NCBI RefSeq assembly: GCF_023712105.1
Contig: NZ_JAMLJI010000001.1
Location: 310,001-374,000, forward strand
DNA: 64,000 nt
Direction of reading: 5' to 3'
DNA from: Larsenimonas suaedae
GTDB lineage: Bacteria > Pseudomonadota > Gammaproteobacteria > Pseudomonadales > Halomonadaceae
The first letter of the stretch is position 1. Every line of letters begins with the position of its first letter. The position numbers and the translations under genes were made by a program. The notes beneath the pieces are model-generated. The model did not search any database, was not told where the DNA came from, and saw only the letters and a list, made by a program, of their open reading frames with translations. This document shows, piece by piece, positions 1 through 10,350 of this stretch.

Positions 1-539
1 CCGGCCATGAGCAGGTAGGTTTGGGTAAAGCCAATGACATCGGCAAGCATTAGACCGCCGCCGGAGGCGAGCAGCATGCCGACACGATAGCCGTAGACGT
101 AAAACCCTGACCCAAGCCCCAGCTCGTTGTCCGGCAGGTGTTCACGGCGGTAGGCATCGATCACGATGTCCTGAGTGGCGCTCAGGAAGCTGACGCCGAG
201 GGCGACCAGCCCCATGAACAGGGGCGTGATGGCCGGATCAGTCAGTGCCATCACGATCAGCATGCCAACAAGCAGGGCCTGGGTGATCAAAAGCCAGCCG
301 CGTCGTCGTCCGAGAAACGGCAGATGAAAGCGGTCCAACAGCGGCGCCCAGGCGAACTTCAGGGTATACGGCAGCCCGACCAGGGCCAGAAGTCCCACGT
401 TTTCGAGCGACACGCCTGAGTCGGTCATCCAGGCCTGTAGCACACTGCCGGTCAACAGCAGGGGCAACCCGGAGGCAAAGCCCATCAAGAAGGTGATGAC
501 GTGACGACGAATCATTGAAAGACGGGAGGTACTGATCAC
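1..539 (-). CDS. ampG: AmpG-type muropeptide permease, N-terminal part
   Basis: This is the first 179 or so residues of an MFS transporter; the rest lies beyond the window edge. The residues GFASGLPL, LQAWMTDSGVSL, FLGRRRGWLL and SATQDIVIDAYR follow the N-terminal half of AmpG, the inner-membrane permease that imports GlcNAc-anhydroMurNAc-peptides for peptidoglycan recycling. Several hydrophobic helices are visible. I chose a GTG start at 539 because an AAGGAAG ribosome site lies about ten bases upstream; a later ATG (residue 9) would cut the conserved N-terminus close. An LD-carboxypeptidase and a nagA/nagK pair elsewhere in the window fit the same recycling pathway, but they are not linked to this gene. 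Confidence 0.88.
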   Translation of the reverse strand, partial: MISTSRLSMIRRHVITFLMGFASGLPLLLTGSVLQAWMTDSGVSLENVGLLALVGLPYTLKFAWAPLLDRFHLPFLGRRRGWLLITQALLVGMLIVMALTDPAITPLFMGLVALGVSFLSATQDIVIDAYRREHLPDNELGLGSGFYVYGYRVGMLLASGGGLMLADVIGFTQTYLLMA

Positions 540-810
540 CGTGAGCCTGCTTCCTTACCTGGATATGAACGACCCGTGGCCGCGATGCAGTGCAAAGGTC
601 GCATGGCGATTGCCCCTTCGCAAGGCGTTCGAAACGCGCGGCCTCGAAAAAAGCCGTTGAACGCTGTGAAAGACGGCCAAAAAGCGCATTCAACATCGAA
701 AGGTTACTTGACTCATGCCATCATGTAACAAAGTAAGATGCGCCGTTTTGCACCGCTTTCCTCGAAATGAGGCGCAGAGTTTTTCGTCCAGGGCAGCAAG
801 AAGGTTTTGA

Positions 811-1317
811 ATGACCCCAATAGAATCGCATCAAGTCGTCGGGTTTCACTATGTACTGCGCGATGAGCGCCACCGAGTGCTCGATGACTCCTTCAAGCGG
901 GCCAAACCGCTTTATTATCTCCACGGTCATGCCAACATCATGACGGCACTCGAACATGAAATCGACGGGCGAACGCCAGGCGAGACGTTCGAGATCACAA
1001 TCGATCCTGCAAACGCCTACGGTGAGCGCAACGAAGCGTTGATGCAGTCCGTCAACCGCGCTGCATTCGGCAATGCCGAGTTGGCCCCGGGTATGCGCTT
1101 CGAAGCCAACGGGCCAGATGGCGCGCGGACCGTCACGGTGGTCGATATTGATGAAAACGCTGTCACCGTGGATGCCAATCATCCGCTGGCCGGTCGCACG
1201 CTCAATTATTACGTCGAACTGCTTGATCAGCGCGAGGCCACTCGCGCCGAGCTTGCCAAGGGCCATCCGCTCGACCCGAGTGTGCAGCCTTCGGAGGTCG
1301 AGGATAAGAAGCTCTGA
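811..1317 (+). CDS. SlyD-like FKBP-type peptidyl-prolyl cis-trans isomerase
   Basis: A 168-residue protein with the SlyD layout: an FKBP half-domain at the N-terminus (VGFHYVLRDERHRVLDDS, then PLYYLHGHANIM), an inserted IF chaperone flap around residues 70-130, and the closing strand VDANHPLAGRTLNYYVELL. It should be a cytoplasmic proline isomerase and chaperone. The start has AAGG about eight bases upstream. Unlike the second SlyD in this window (47365-47847), it lacks a His-rich metal-binding tail and ends in a charged segment, EVEDKKL, so a role in nickel delivery is unlikely. It is divergent from ampG and convergent with the lytic transglycosylase gene. Confidence 0.9.
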   Translation: MTPIESHQVVGFHYVLRDERHRVLDDSFKRAKPLYYLHGHANIMTALEHEIDGRTPGETFEITIDPANAYGERNEALMQSVNRAAFGNAELAPGMRFEANGPDGARTVTVVDIDENAVTVDANHPLAGRTLNYYVELLDQREATRAELAKGHPLDPSVQPSEVEDKKL

Positions 1318-1325
1318 GCTTCTTA
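1305..1325 (+). terminator. Hairpin over the stop codon of the SlyD-like gene
   Basis: TAAGAAGC and GCTTCTTA form a perfect 8-bp stem with a 5-base loop that includes the stop codon. The following bases are CCCTTTC, not a real T run, so this is at best a weak terminator. It lies where two convergent genes end. Confidence 0.3.
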
Positions 1326-1337
1326 CCCTTTCAGACG

Positions 1338-1952
1338 TCAGCGCATGACCCACCAATTGTGATCCCAGGCGCGCATGACGCGCTCTGGGTACCATGTCTG
1401 GCCAAGGCTTCCGTTGTAGCGTGCCAGGGCCTGCGTCATGTCGCCGCCGCTTCGTTTGAGGTAGTGCGCTAAAATCGCACAGCCGTAGCGGAGGTTGGTG
1501 GCAGGGTCGAGCAAGTCGTCGCCAGGGCGGTCAAACACCGTTTTCCAAAACGGCATGATCTGCATGAGGCCGACAGCGCCGGCCGGCGATACCGCCCTGG
1601 GGTCAAAAAGGCTTTCCACCTCGATCACCGACAGCACCAGCTCGGGCGATAGCCCAGCTCGGCTGGATTCCTGAATAATCAGCGTCAAAAAGCCATGGCG
1701 AAAGGTGGCATCCGAGAGGTAACGGCTCAACCTGAAATCCATGTCGAGCTGCCAGACACGGGCGTCGAGGTCGGTATCGAAGTAGCTGGTAGAGGCGGTG
1801 GGGAGGGCAGCGAGCAGGCTTGATTCGTCGGTCAGTGCAGCCCCTGCCGGGGCTGCACTCAGAAGTGATACGCAGGCGCTTAGGCCGAGGTTAACGGCCC
1901 ACCGTGTGAAGGTGTTCGATGATCGCGTCTTGCGCCACCATCGTAGCGTCAC
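1338..1952 (-). CDS. Lytic murein transglycosylase, SLT domain
   Basis: A 204-residue exported protein. The N-terminus is basic (RWWRKTR) followed by a hydrophobic stretch ending in SAAPAGAA, a likely signal peptide. The SLT goose-type lysozyme fold follows: the motif ESLFDPRA supplies the catalytic Glu (about residue 113), then [10 protein letters not shown], and near the end ALARYNGS. It should cleave the MurNAc-GlcNAc bond of peptidoglycan in the periplasm, giving anhydro-muropeptides. No ATG fits; I place the start at a GTG at 1952 with AAGGGA ten bases upstream, which means a 62-base overlap with the 3' end of proS. A longer reading frame extends farther into proS but has no signal-peptide logic. 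Confidence 0.82.
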   Translation of the reverse strand: MTLRWWRKTRSSNTFTRWAVNLGLSACVSLLSAAPAGAALTDESSLLAALPTASTSYFDTDLDARVWQLDMDFRLSRYLSDATFRHGFLTLIIQESSRAGLSPELVLSVIEVESLFDPRAVSPAGAVGLMQIMPFWKTVFDRPGDDLLDPATNLRYGCAILAHYLKRSGGDMTQALARYNGSLGQTWYPERVMRAWDHNWWVMR

Positions 1953-3594
1953 TGTCTCGTCGTCCCTTGTATTCGTACTCACCCGTTTTAAGCCCTCGAT
2001 CACCGATGACAATCCGATGTGGCACGCCCAGAAGCTCGAGGTCGGCAAACTTGTTGCCGGGGCGAAGGTCACGATCATCGAGCAGGACATCGAACCCGGC
2101 GCTTGTAAGCGTCTGATAAAGCGCTTCCGACGCCTCGCGAACGGCCTCTGACTTGTGCGCATTCATCGGCACCAGCGCGACATCGAACGGTGCGAGCGCC
2201 TGCGGCCAGGTAATGCCCTGCTCATCGTGATTCTGCTCGATGGCAGCCGCCACGATGCGTGAGACTCCGATGCCGTAGCAGCCCATGCTCATGGGCACGG
2301 CCTGGCCGGTTTCATCGAGCACGGTCGCGCCCATGGCCTCGGAATACTTGCAGCCGAGCTGGAACACATGACCGACCTCGATGCCGCGGGCAATCGACAG
2401 TGCGCCGGAGCCGTCCGGGGCCGGGTCACCTGCGACCACGTTGCGAATGTCGGCAACCTCGGGCAGTGGCAGATCTCGCTCCCAGTTGATGTTGACGTAG
2501 TGCTTGCCATCCTGGTTCGCGCCGGCCGCAAAATCGCTCATGACTGCCACATCCCGGTCTATAACGGCGGGAAGGTCGAGACCTACAGGGCCGATTGAGC
2601 CGAATCCGGCGCCTACTGCGTTTCGAACTTCCTCATCGCTTGCCATGGTCAGCGGCGCTTTCACCTGAGGCAGGTGCTCGGCCTTGACTTCGTTAAGCTC
2701 GTGATCACCGCGCACCAAAAGCGCGACGAGGCCGTCTTCGCCATGAACGATCAAGGTCTTGATGGTTTTTTCGATCGCAAGACCGTGCTCGTCGACCAGC
2801 GCCTTGATGGTCTTGGCGTTCGGTGTATCGATCAGCGACATCGGCGCCGTCGGCGCAGCACGCTCGGCGGAGGGCGCCTCAGCGGACGCCTTCTCCATGT
2901 TGGCTGCGTAGTCTGAGTTGGCCGAAAACACGATGGCGTCTTCGCCGGAATCGGCAATCACATGAAACTCATGGGAGCCTTCACCGCCAATGGAGCCGTT
3001 GTCGGCGATCACGGCGCGAAAATCAAGGCCAAGGCGCGTAAAGACGCGCACATAGGCGTCGAACATGCGCTGGTAGGTCTCGGCAAGCGAGGCCTGGTCG
3101 AGGTGGAAGGAGTAGGCGTCCTTCATGATGAATTCGCGCGAGCGCATCACGCCAAAGCGCGGACGGATTTCATCGCGAAACTTGGTCTGAATCTGGAAGA
3201 AATTGACCGGCAGTTGCTTGTAGGAGCGAAGCTCACGGCGAGCCAGGTCGGTAATGACCTCTTCGTGGGTCGGGCCGATGCAGAATTCACGCGCGTGACG
3301 GTCGTGCACCCGTAGAAGCTCCGGGCCGTACTGCTCCCAGCGGCCAGACTCCTGCCACAGCTCACCCGGTTGCACGGCTGGCATCAGTATTTCCTGAGCG
3401 CCGGCCTGGGTCATCTCTTCCCGAACGATCGCTTCGACCTTTCGAAGGGTTTTAATCCCAAGGGGCAGCCAGGTGTAAAGGCCGGAGGCGAGCCTGCGAA
3501 TCATGCCGGCGCGCAGCATCAATTGGTGGCTGATGATCTCGGCGTCGGCCGGCGTCTCTTTAAGCGTTGAAATCAATAGATCGGTGGCGCGCAT
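1891..3594 (-). CDS. proS: Prolyl-tRNA synthetase
   Basis: A 567-residue class II aminoacyl-tRNA synthetase, close to the 572 residues of the E. coli enzyme. Motif 1 lies around GLYTWLPLG, motif 2 around [17 protein letters not shown], and motif 3 around [11 protein letters not shown]. Between motifs 2 and 3 sits the bacterial insertion (editing) domain, which hydrolyses Ala-tRNA(Pro), at about residues 225-405. A C-terminal anticodon-binding domain follows (DVALVPMN, then [25 protein letters not shown]). It charges tRNA-Pro in the cytoplasm. The gene runs into the lytic transglycosylase gene, so the two are probably cotranscribed. Confidence 0.98.
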   Translation of the reverse strand: MRATDLLISTLKETPADAEIISHQLMLRAGMIRRLASGLYTWLPLGIKTLRKVEAIVREEMTQAGAQEILMPAVQPGELWQESGRWEQYGPELLRVHDRHAREFCIGPTHEEVITDLARRELRSYKQLPVNFFQIQTKFRDEIRPRFGVMRSREFIMKDAYSFHLDQASLAETYQRMFDAYVRVFTRLGLDFRAVIADNGSIGGEGSHEFHVIADSGEDAIVFSANSDYAANMEKASAEAPSAERAAPTAPMSLIDTPNAKTIKALVDEHGLAIEKTIKTLIVHGEDGLVALLVRGDHELNEVKAEHLPQVKAPLTMASDEEVRNAVGAGFGSIGPVGLDLPAVIDRDVAVMSDFAAGANQDGKHYVNINWERDLPLPEVADIRNVVAGDPAPDGSGALSIARGIEVGHVFQLGCKYSEAMGATVLDETGQAVPMSMGCYGIGVSRIVAAAIEQNHDEQGITWPQALAPFDVALVPMNAHKSEAVREASEALYQTLTSAGFDVLLDDRDLRPGNKFADLELLGVPHRIVIGDRGLKTGEYEYKGRRDSDATMVAQDAIIEHLHTVGR

Positions 3595-3698
3595 CGTGCC
3601 GCATTCCTTTTTTATAAGGGCAACTGAAGAGGTAGGGGCCGATTGTACGGTCTAACGTGAACTCCGGCAAAGCGCCTGCCGCCTTGCCGGCAATGCCC

Positions 3699-5420
3699 TC
3701 AAGGTGAGGGCGTCTTGAAGTCTGAAAGATTGAGTGTGTGTTCGTGAAATGCGCCGAGGCTGTCCCGGTGAGCGATGCTCACTCGGGTAGTGTCTGGAAG
3801 CCGCTCGGCCAGAAGCTCATAGAGCGCGCGCTCGGTGTCCATGTCGAGCGCCGAGGTTGCCTCATCCAGAAACAGCCACTCTGGCGCCTTGAGCAGGGCG
3901 CGTGCGAACGCCAGCCGCTGCTGCTCGCCGGGCGAGAGCTGCTGGGCCCAGTGATCGTAATCATCCAGACGCTCGGCAAGTGCATCCAGTCGGCACGCCT
4001 TGAGCAGCGCTTTCAGTGCCTGATCGGTTTGATCGGTGGTGCGCTCTGGGTAGATCAAGGCCTCTCTCAAGGTGCCGATCGGCAGATAGGGGCTTTGAGG
4101 CAGAAACATCAGTTGCTCACTGCGCTCAATCTGGCCTTCCCACCAGGGCCAGATGCCGGCAAGCGTTCGGAAAAGAACACTCTTGCCGGTGCCGGAGGGG
4201 GCAGTGATCAGCGTGTGCTGACCGGGGTCGAGCCGCAGGTGATCAATGTTGATCAGCGACCGGCCATCGGGCAGACCGAGCGTGACGTTATTCAGATCAA
4301 TGGCGTGTGCGGTGGTGTCGAAGTGCTGTTTTTCCCGCAGATTGGGCGGCGTCAGTTGGGCCATGTTCTCGTTCATGGTGGTCAAGCGATCGACGACCGA
4401 GCGCCAGGCGGCAAGCGCTGCGTAGTTATCGACAAACCAGCTCAACGCATCCTGAACGCGCCCAAAGGCGTTGACGACCCGCATCAACCCACCAAGCTGC
4501 ATGGCACCGCCGAAGTACGCCGGCGCCGCGATCAGAATCGGGAAGATGATGGCTGCCTGGCTGTAGGCCGAGGTGAAGCCCACCAGGTATTTTTGCGTGT
4601 TCATGATGCTCATGAAGTTGCGCCAGACCATGGTAAATCGCTGACGCAGAAAGTGCTTTTCTGTCTCTTCACCCCCGTACAGTGCAATGCGCTCCGAATT
4701 TTCGCGAAGCCTTGCCATCGAGAAACGAAAGTTGGCCTCATAGCGCTGCTGAGTGAAATTCAAGGAGATCAAGCGGCGGCCGACGTAGTGAGTGATGACG
4801 CTGCCGATCACCGCGTATAAAAGCGCGGCCCACAGCATGAAGCCCGGGATGGCGATTTCTGTGTCGCCGAGATTGAACGTCACGGCGGTGGAGAGGTGCC
4901 AAAGGATGACAGAGAAGCTTGCGAGCGAGACAAGTGAGCGCAGCAGGCCAAGTGACAGGCTCAAGGTGTTGTCTGTAAACCGGTCGATGTCTTCCGAGAT
5001 ACGCTGATCGGGGTTGTCCGACTCGTCGTGGCGAAGCTCCATCAAATAATAGGTCTTGTTGTCCAGCCAGCGGTCGAAGTAGACGTTGGTCAGCCAGCGA
5101 CGCCACCGAATCTTGAGCCAGGCCGTGAGGTAGTACTGCAGCACCGCGAAAAAGATATAGATTGAGGCCAGAATCGAAAAGTAGCCGATCAGCGACCAGA
5201 ACGCCTCGAGATCGAGCTCTTGAAGGGCATTGTAGAACTTGCCGTTCCACTCATTGAGCAGCACCGTGAAATAGACCATCAAGAGCGACATCGAGATGAT
5301 CGTGATCAATAGCGCCCAGGCCGACCAGCGTTCTTCAGAGGTTGTCCAATAAGGCTTGGTCAGTGCCCAGACCTTGGCCAGAAAGTGGCGATGGCGGGAC
5401 GTATTCAAGAGTCGAGACAA
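3699..5420 (-). CDS. SbmA/BacA-type ABC transporter, fused permease and ATPase
   Basis: A 573-residue half-transporter. Residues 1-330 form a membrane domain of the SbmA/BacA (YddA) type with an early WNGKFYNALQELD segment. The C-terminal ATPase has Walker A in APSGTGKS, the signature LSPGEQQR, and Walker B LFLDEATSALD. Members of this family move peptides, vitamin B12 or bleomycin-like compounds across the inner membrane; the substrate here cannot be told from sequence. The gene lies 60 bases after trmJ on the same strand and about 100 bases before proS. Confidence 0.88.
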   Translation of the reverse strand: MSRLLNTSRHRHFLAKVWALTKPYWTTSEERWSAWALLITIISMSLLMVYFTVLLNEWNGKFYNALQELDLEAFWSLIGYFSILASIYIFFAVLQYYLTAWLKIRWRRWLTNVYFDRWLDNKTYYLMELRHDESDNPDQRISEDIDRFTDNTLSLSLGLLRSLVSLASFSVILWHLSTAVTFNLGDTEIAIPGFMLWAALLYAVIGSVITHYVGRRLISLNFTQQRYEANFRFSMARLRENSERIALYGGEETEKHFLRQRFTMVWRNFMSIMNTQKYLVGFTSAYSQAAIIFPILIAAPAYFGGAMQLGGLMRVVNAFGRVQDALSWFVDNYAALAAWRSVVDRLTTMNENMAQLTPPNLREKQHFDTTAHAIDLNNVTLGLPDGRSLINIDHLRLDPGQHTLITAPSGTGKSVLFRTLAGIWPWWEGQIERSEQLMFLPQSPYLPIGTLREALIYPERTTDQTDQALKALLKACRLDALAERLDDYDHWAQQLSPGEQQRLAFARALLKAPEWLFLDEATSALDMDTERALYELLAERLPDTTRVSIAHRDSLGAFHEHTLNLSDFKTPSP

Positions 5421-5479
5421 GAGAGTTCCTTAACACATCGATCGGTGCGCGGTTGTCAGTCGTTCAATCAGGCAGGCTA

Positions 5480-6247
5480 TTAGTCCGGGTTTTGGCGCAC
5501 GGGTTCCCCTCGGGAAGACTCATCGGTCGGCGATTGCAAGGCATTGATCATGCCTCGAAGCATCGACAGTTCTTTCTTGCTGGGCTGGGCGCGGGTAAAT
5601 ACCGCCCGCAGCCGATCAAACGTTCGAGCATGAGGCTGGTTGTGAAAGCCGGCGTCGTCAAGGCGCTGCTCGAGGTGATGAAAAAACGCCTGCATTTGGG
5701 CCTGCGTTGGTTTTTCAGCTTCCCGGGGCGCCTGCAGCCGGTAGTCGCTTTCCGGCAGCTTGCGCCACGCGTTAAAGACTTCATGGGCGCAGATCTGAAC
5801 GGCTTGCGCCAGATTCAAGACCGGGTAGTCGGGCGCGGTCGGGAGTGTCATTTGATGGGTGCAGCACTGAATCTCGTCATTGGTCAGGCCGAACCGCTCA
5901 CGACCGAACACCAGCGCGACACTGCCGCTTCTGGCTTCATCGAGCACCTGATGTGCCATATCGTCGGGTTCGCTGAAGTGCGGCAGGGGAAAGCTTCGAA
6001 GCCGGGCACTGGCGCCGATCACCATTGTGCAGTCGCTGACGGCGTCTTCCAGGCGCTCGACAACGGTGGCGCACTCCAGAAGGTCGGTAGCGCCAGCGGC
6101 CATGGCCGACGCGTTATTGTCTGGAAAGCTTCGTGGGGCGACCAGCGTGAGCTGGTTCAGCCCCATGGTTTTCATGGCTCGAGCGGCCGAACCGATGTTG
6201 CCTGGGTGGTAGGTTTGAACCAGTACAATTTTGATATTGGAGAGCAT
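5480..6247 (-). CDS. trmJ: tRNA (cytidine/uridine-2'-O-)-methyltransferase TrmJ
   Basis: A 255-residue SPOUT-fold methyltransferase. The three family motifs are present: QTYHPGNIGSAARAMK at the N-terminus, LVFGRERFGLTNDE in the middle, and PVLNLAQAVQI forming the knotted SAM site. TrmJ methylates the ribose of residue 32 in the anticodon loop. The C-terminal 80 residues are helical, as in the E. coli protein (246 residues). I start at the ATG at 6247 (MLSNIKIVLV) because an upstream in-frame extension has no homology pattern. In E. coli trmJ sits near suhB and iscR; here it follows groEL and a terminator. Confidence 0.93.
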   Translation of the reverse strand: MLSNIKIVLVQTYHPGNIGSAARAMKTMGLNQLTLVAPRSFPDNNASAMAAGATDLLECATVVERLEDAVSDCTMVIGASARLRSFPLPHFSEPDDMAHQVLDEARSGSVALVFGRERFGLTNDEIQCCTHQMTLPTAPDYPVLNLAQAVQICAHEVFNAWRKLPESDYRLQAPREAEKPTQAQMQAFFHHLEQRLDDAGFHNQPHARTFDRLRAVFTRAQPSKKELSMLRGMINALQSPTDESSRGEPVRQNPD

Positions 6248-6314
6248 AGCGACTCGATCAAGCGGGGTTGGTGCGCAGGCTAGCGTAAAGCACACTCGCT
6301 TAAAAGGCACGGCA

Positions 6315-6341
6315 TAAAAAAGCCCCGCCAGTGGCGGGGCT
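6315..6341 (-). terminator. Rho-independent terminator of groES-groEL
   Basis: Read on the minus strand, a 9-bp stem AGCCCCGCC/GGCGGGGCT with a 3-base loop is followed by six T residues. It starts about 30 bases after the groEL stop and separates the heat-shock operon from trmJ. Confidence 0.9.
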
Positions 6342-6369
6342 TGATCGTGCTATGGCGAAGGGGTGGGGC

Positions 6370-8043
<1,674 letters not shown>

Positions 8044-8067
8044 TTAGTAATGAAGACTGTTTCTTGA

Positions 8068-8361
8068 TCAGCTTTCGAGTACGCCAAGAACGTCGCTTTC
8101 GCTCATGATCAATACTTCTTCGCCATCGATGTTTTGTTTTTCGATACCGAAGCCGTCCTTGAAGATCACTGTGTCGCCGACTTTGACGTCCAGCGGGCGC
8201 GTGTCACCGTTATCCAGGATGCGGCCATTACCTACAGCGAGGATTTCGCCACGGGTCGGCTTCTCTTTGGCATTACCAGGCAAAACGATGCCACCGGCGG
8301 TTTTTTCTTCTTCTTCGACGCGGCGAACTACGACGCGATCGTGCAAGGGACGAATGTTCAT
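8068..8361 (-). CDS. groES: Co-chaperonin GroES (10 kDa)
   Basis: A 97-residue Gro[16 protein letters not shown] at the start, the mobile loop [18 protein letters not shown] that contacts GroEL, and a C-terminal [14 protein letters not shown]. It caps the GroEL ring. The start has AGGAGAA about nine bases upstream. A sigma-32-type promoter lies about 120 bases upstream. Confidence 0.99.
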   Translation of the reverse strand: MNIRPLHDRVVVRRVEEEEKTAGGIVLPGNAKEKPTRGEILAVGNGRILDNGDTRPLDVKVGDTVIFKDGFGIEKQNIDGEEVLIMSESDVLGVLES

Positions 8362-8475
8362 TGCTCACGTTCTCCTGATGGTTGCATGAACTCAAACGAG
8401 AATGTTCAAGGTTCGGAAGGCCACGGCCTTCGCAGTTTCAAGGACCCCAATTCGTCTTTCTGGGTCGTGACTGCT

Positions 8476-8503
8476 TAATGTGGTCACCAAGAGAAGTTTC
8501 AAG
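8476..8503 (-). promoter_or_regulatory. Predicted sigma-32 heat-shock promoter of groES-groEL
   Basis: On the minus strand CTTGAAA (-35, 8503-8497) is followed after 13 bases by CCACATTA (-10, 8483-8476), close to the RpoH consensus CTTGAAA/CCCCATNT. It lies between fxsA and groES. A second CTTGAAA about 60 bases downstream has no convincing -10 partner. Confidence 0.75.
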
Positions 8504-8520
8504 GGGATAAGCCAAAAAAA

Positions 8521-9012
8521 TTATCGACGCGAGTCATCATCCTTGGGCACGTATTCGCCTTCGATGGTGGTGCCGGATTGATCGTTCTGCGCATCGTGGC
8601 GCTGGGTGTGATGTGTCGAGCTGTCAAGGGTCTGGCCTGAGGCGGTGGGGCCTGCGCCGTGAACACCCTGACGCTCCCTGAGCTTTCGAGACACCATGGG
8701 GCGCATGAACGGCATCAGCATGAAAAGCCCGGCAATGTCGGAGAGCGGCCCTGGTAGAATGAGCAGTACCCCGGCAAACACGTAGGCGGCCACTTGGATG
8801 AAGGTGTCGCTCGGTGCGGCCTGGCCTGCCATGACGCTTTCCTGGGCTTCACGAAGCGTTGCCAGTCCTTCACGTCGAATGAGATGCGTGCCAATTGCGA
8901 AGGAGCCAATGATCCAGAGTAGGGTCAACAAAAAGCCCAGCTGCTGGCCAAGCATCACAAGAGCTGTGAAATCCAGGATCAGCAACAGGGCGAGAATAAA
9001 CAGTATGGGCAT
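8521..9012 (-). CDS. fxsA: FxsA family inner-membrane protein
   Basis: A 163-residue protein with hydrophobic segments near residues 3-40 and 75-105 and a polar C-terminal tail of about 50 residues. The segment SDIAGLFMLMP after a LLILPGPL loop is typical of FxsA, known in E. coli for relieving F-plasmid exclusion of phage T7; its normal role is not settled. E. coli fxsA is also next to groES, which supports the call. It ends just upstream of the groES promoter. Confidence 0.88.
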   Translation of the reverse strand: MPILFILALLLILDFTALVMLGQQLGFLLTLLWIIGSFAIGTHLIRREGLATLREAQESVMAGQAAPSDTFIQVAAYVFAGVLLILPGPLSDIAGLFMLMPFMRPMVSRKLRERQGVHGAGPTASGQTLDSSTHHTQRHDAQNDQSGTTIEGEYVPKDDDSRR

Positions 9013-9163
9013 GAGTGGTCCCCGGTTTCATGATAGAGGGTGAGTCATGATGGCGAGTGTACACAAATGCAAGTGCCCCGACATCGGGGGCACTCTTAAT
9101 GCGCCGCATGCTACGCCTTTTGGCATAATCGTTGATGCGGCATTGAAATGGGTAAAGGCGGAT

Positions 9164-9445
9164 TCAATTGGAGGAAATGTGCATTCGATCCCGGTTTTTT
9201 TCGATCAGGCTCTCGCCGATGCCCTTGACGTCACTTAATCCCTCCAGATGCTCGAAAGGCCCGTTCGCTTCGCGGTAAGCAACGATGGCTTCGGCTTTTT
9301 TCTCACCGATGCCCTTGAGTTCCGAAAGCTGCTCAACCGTTGCGGTGTTGATGTCGATCTGAGTATTGGTATCGCTTGCAAAGGCTTGTGTGTGCGCCAT
9401 CGATAGGGCCGCTGTTGTGATCAGTGCGGCAACGAGTTTTTTCAT
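9164..9445 (-). CDS. Secreted ComEA-like helix-hairpin-helix protein
   Basis: A 93-residue protein with a signal peptide (MKKLVAALITTAALSMAHTQ then AFAS) and a mature part of two helix-hairpin-helix motifs: INTATVEQLSELKGIGEKKA and GLSDVKGIGESLI. This is the ComEA fold, which binds double-stranded DNA in the periplasm during natural transformation and also occurs in short stand-alone proteins of unknown role. No other competence genes are near. It is monocistronic and divergent from pyrF. Confidence 0.88.
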   Translation of the reverse strand: MKKLVAALITTAALSMAHTQAFASDTNTQIDINTATVEQLSELKGIGEKKAEAIVAYREANGPFEHLEGLSDVKGIGESLIEKNRDRMHISSN

Positions 9446-9630
9446 GAAAGCCTCTCTGAGTCAGAAGGTAATTGAGTTCTTTAATATGAGGTAATGCCGA
9501 TTCATACTAATGTGAGGCTTTTCTTATCTATCTGTTTTTTTGATGGGTAAAACGTATCCATTTATCGGCTTTGGACCGCTTGGGTTCTAATTTCGTATAC
9601 TCACGTTTTTCCGATTCGATAGGACCCCTG

Positions 9631-10320
9631 ATGACACCTCTGATCATCGCGCTGGACAAGATGGATTGTGCTCAGGCGCTGGCGCTGGCCGATACACTCG
9701 ACCCCGCGCAGTGTCGCGTGAAAGTAGGCAAGGAAATTTTCACCCGTGAGGGTCCGGCGGTGATCAATGCCCTGCATGCCAAGGGATTCGAGGTGTTTCT
9801 CGATCTCAAGTTTCACGATATCCCCCATACTGTTGCCCAGGCCGTTGAAGCTTCGGCCGATCTGGGCGTCTGGATGGTAAACGTACACGCCCAGGGTGGG
9901 CCTGCAATGCTCGAGGCGGCGGCCAGTCGATTGGCTGCGGGCGGCTATTCCACCAAATTGATTGCCGTTACCGTACTGACGAGTATGTCAGAACAGGAGT
10001 TGAGCCACATTGGGGTGAGCGGATCCCTGGAAGCGCATGTCACGCGACTGGCCGCCATGAGCTTTAACGCAGGGCTTGATGGGGTCGTGTGCTCGGCGCA
10101 CGAGGCATCAATGATTCGAAAGGCAACAAGCGATGCGTTTTTGAGAGTGACCCCAGGCATTCGGCCTGCCTTTGCGGCGAAGGACGATCAGTCGCGCATA
10201 ATGACGCCAAAGCAGGCGCTTGAGGCTGGAAGTACACATTTGGTCATCGGGCGACCGGTAACTCAGGCAGCGGCGCCCCAACACGCGTTGGAGCATATCA
10301 TTCAGGAACTTAACGAATAA
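9631..10320 (+). CDS. pyrF: Orotidine 5'-phosphate decarboxylase
   Basis: A 229-residue TIM-barrel enzyme that converts OMP to UMP, the last step of UMP synthesis. The active-site Lys-Asp set is in FLDLKFHDIPHTV; LIVRP-type phosphate binding is in VTPGIRP and the C-terminal LVIGRPVTQA. I start at the ATG at 9631 (MTPLIIALDK) because the conserved first strand begins there; a 20-residue upstream extension is not conserved in pattern. In E. coli pyrF follows lapB on the same strand, whereas here the two converge. Confidence 0.97.
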   Translation: MTPLIIALDKMDCAQALALADTLDPAQCRVKVGKEIFTREGPAVINALHAKGFEVFLDLKFHDIPHTVAQAVEASADLGVWMVNVHAQGGPAMLEAAASRLAAGGYSTKLIAVTVLTSMSEQELSHIGVSGSLEAHVTRLAAMSFNAGLDGVVCSAHEASMIRKATSDAFLRVTPGIRPAFAAKDDQSRIMTPKQALEAGSTHLVIGRPVTQAAAPQHALEHIIQELNE

Positions 10321-10350
10321 GGCCTGGAGATATTCACGCTTGAACAGGAA

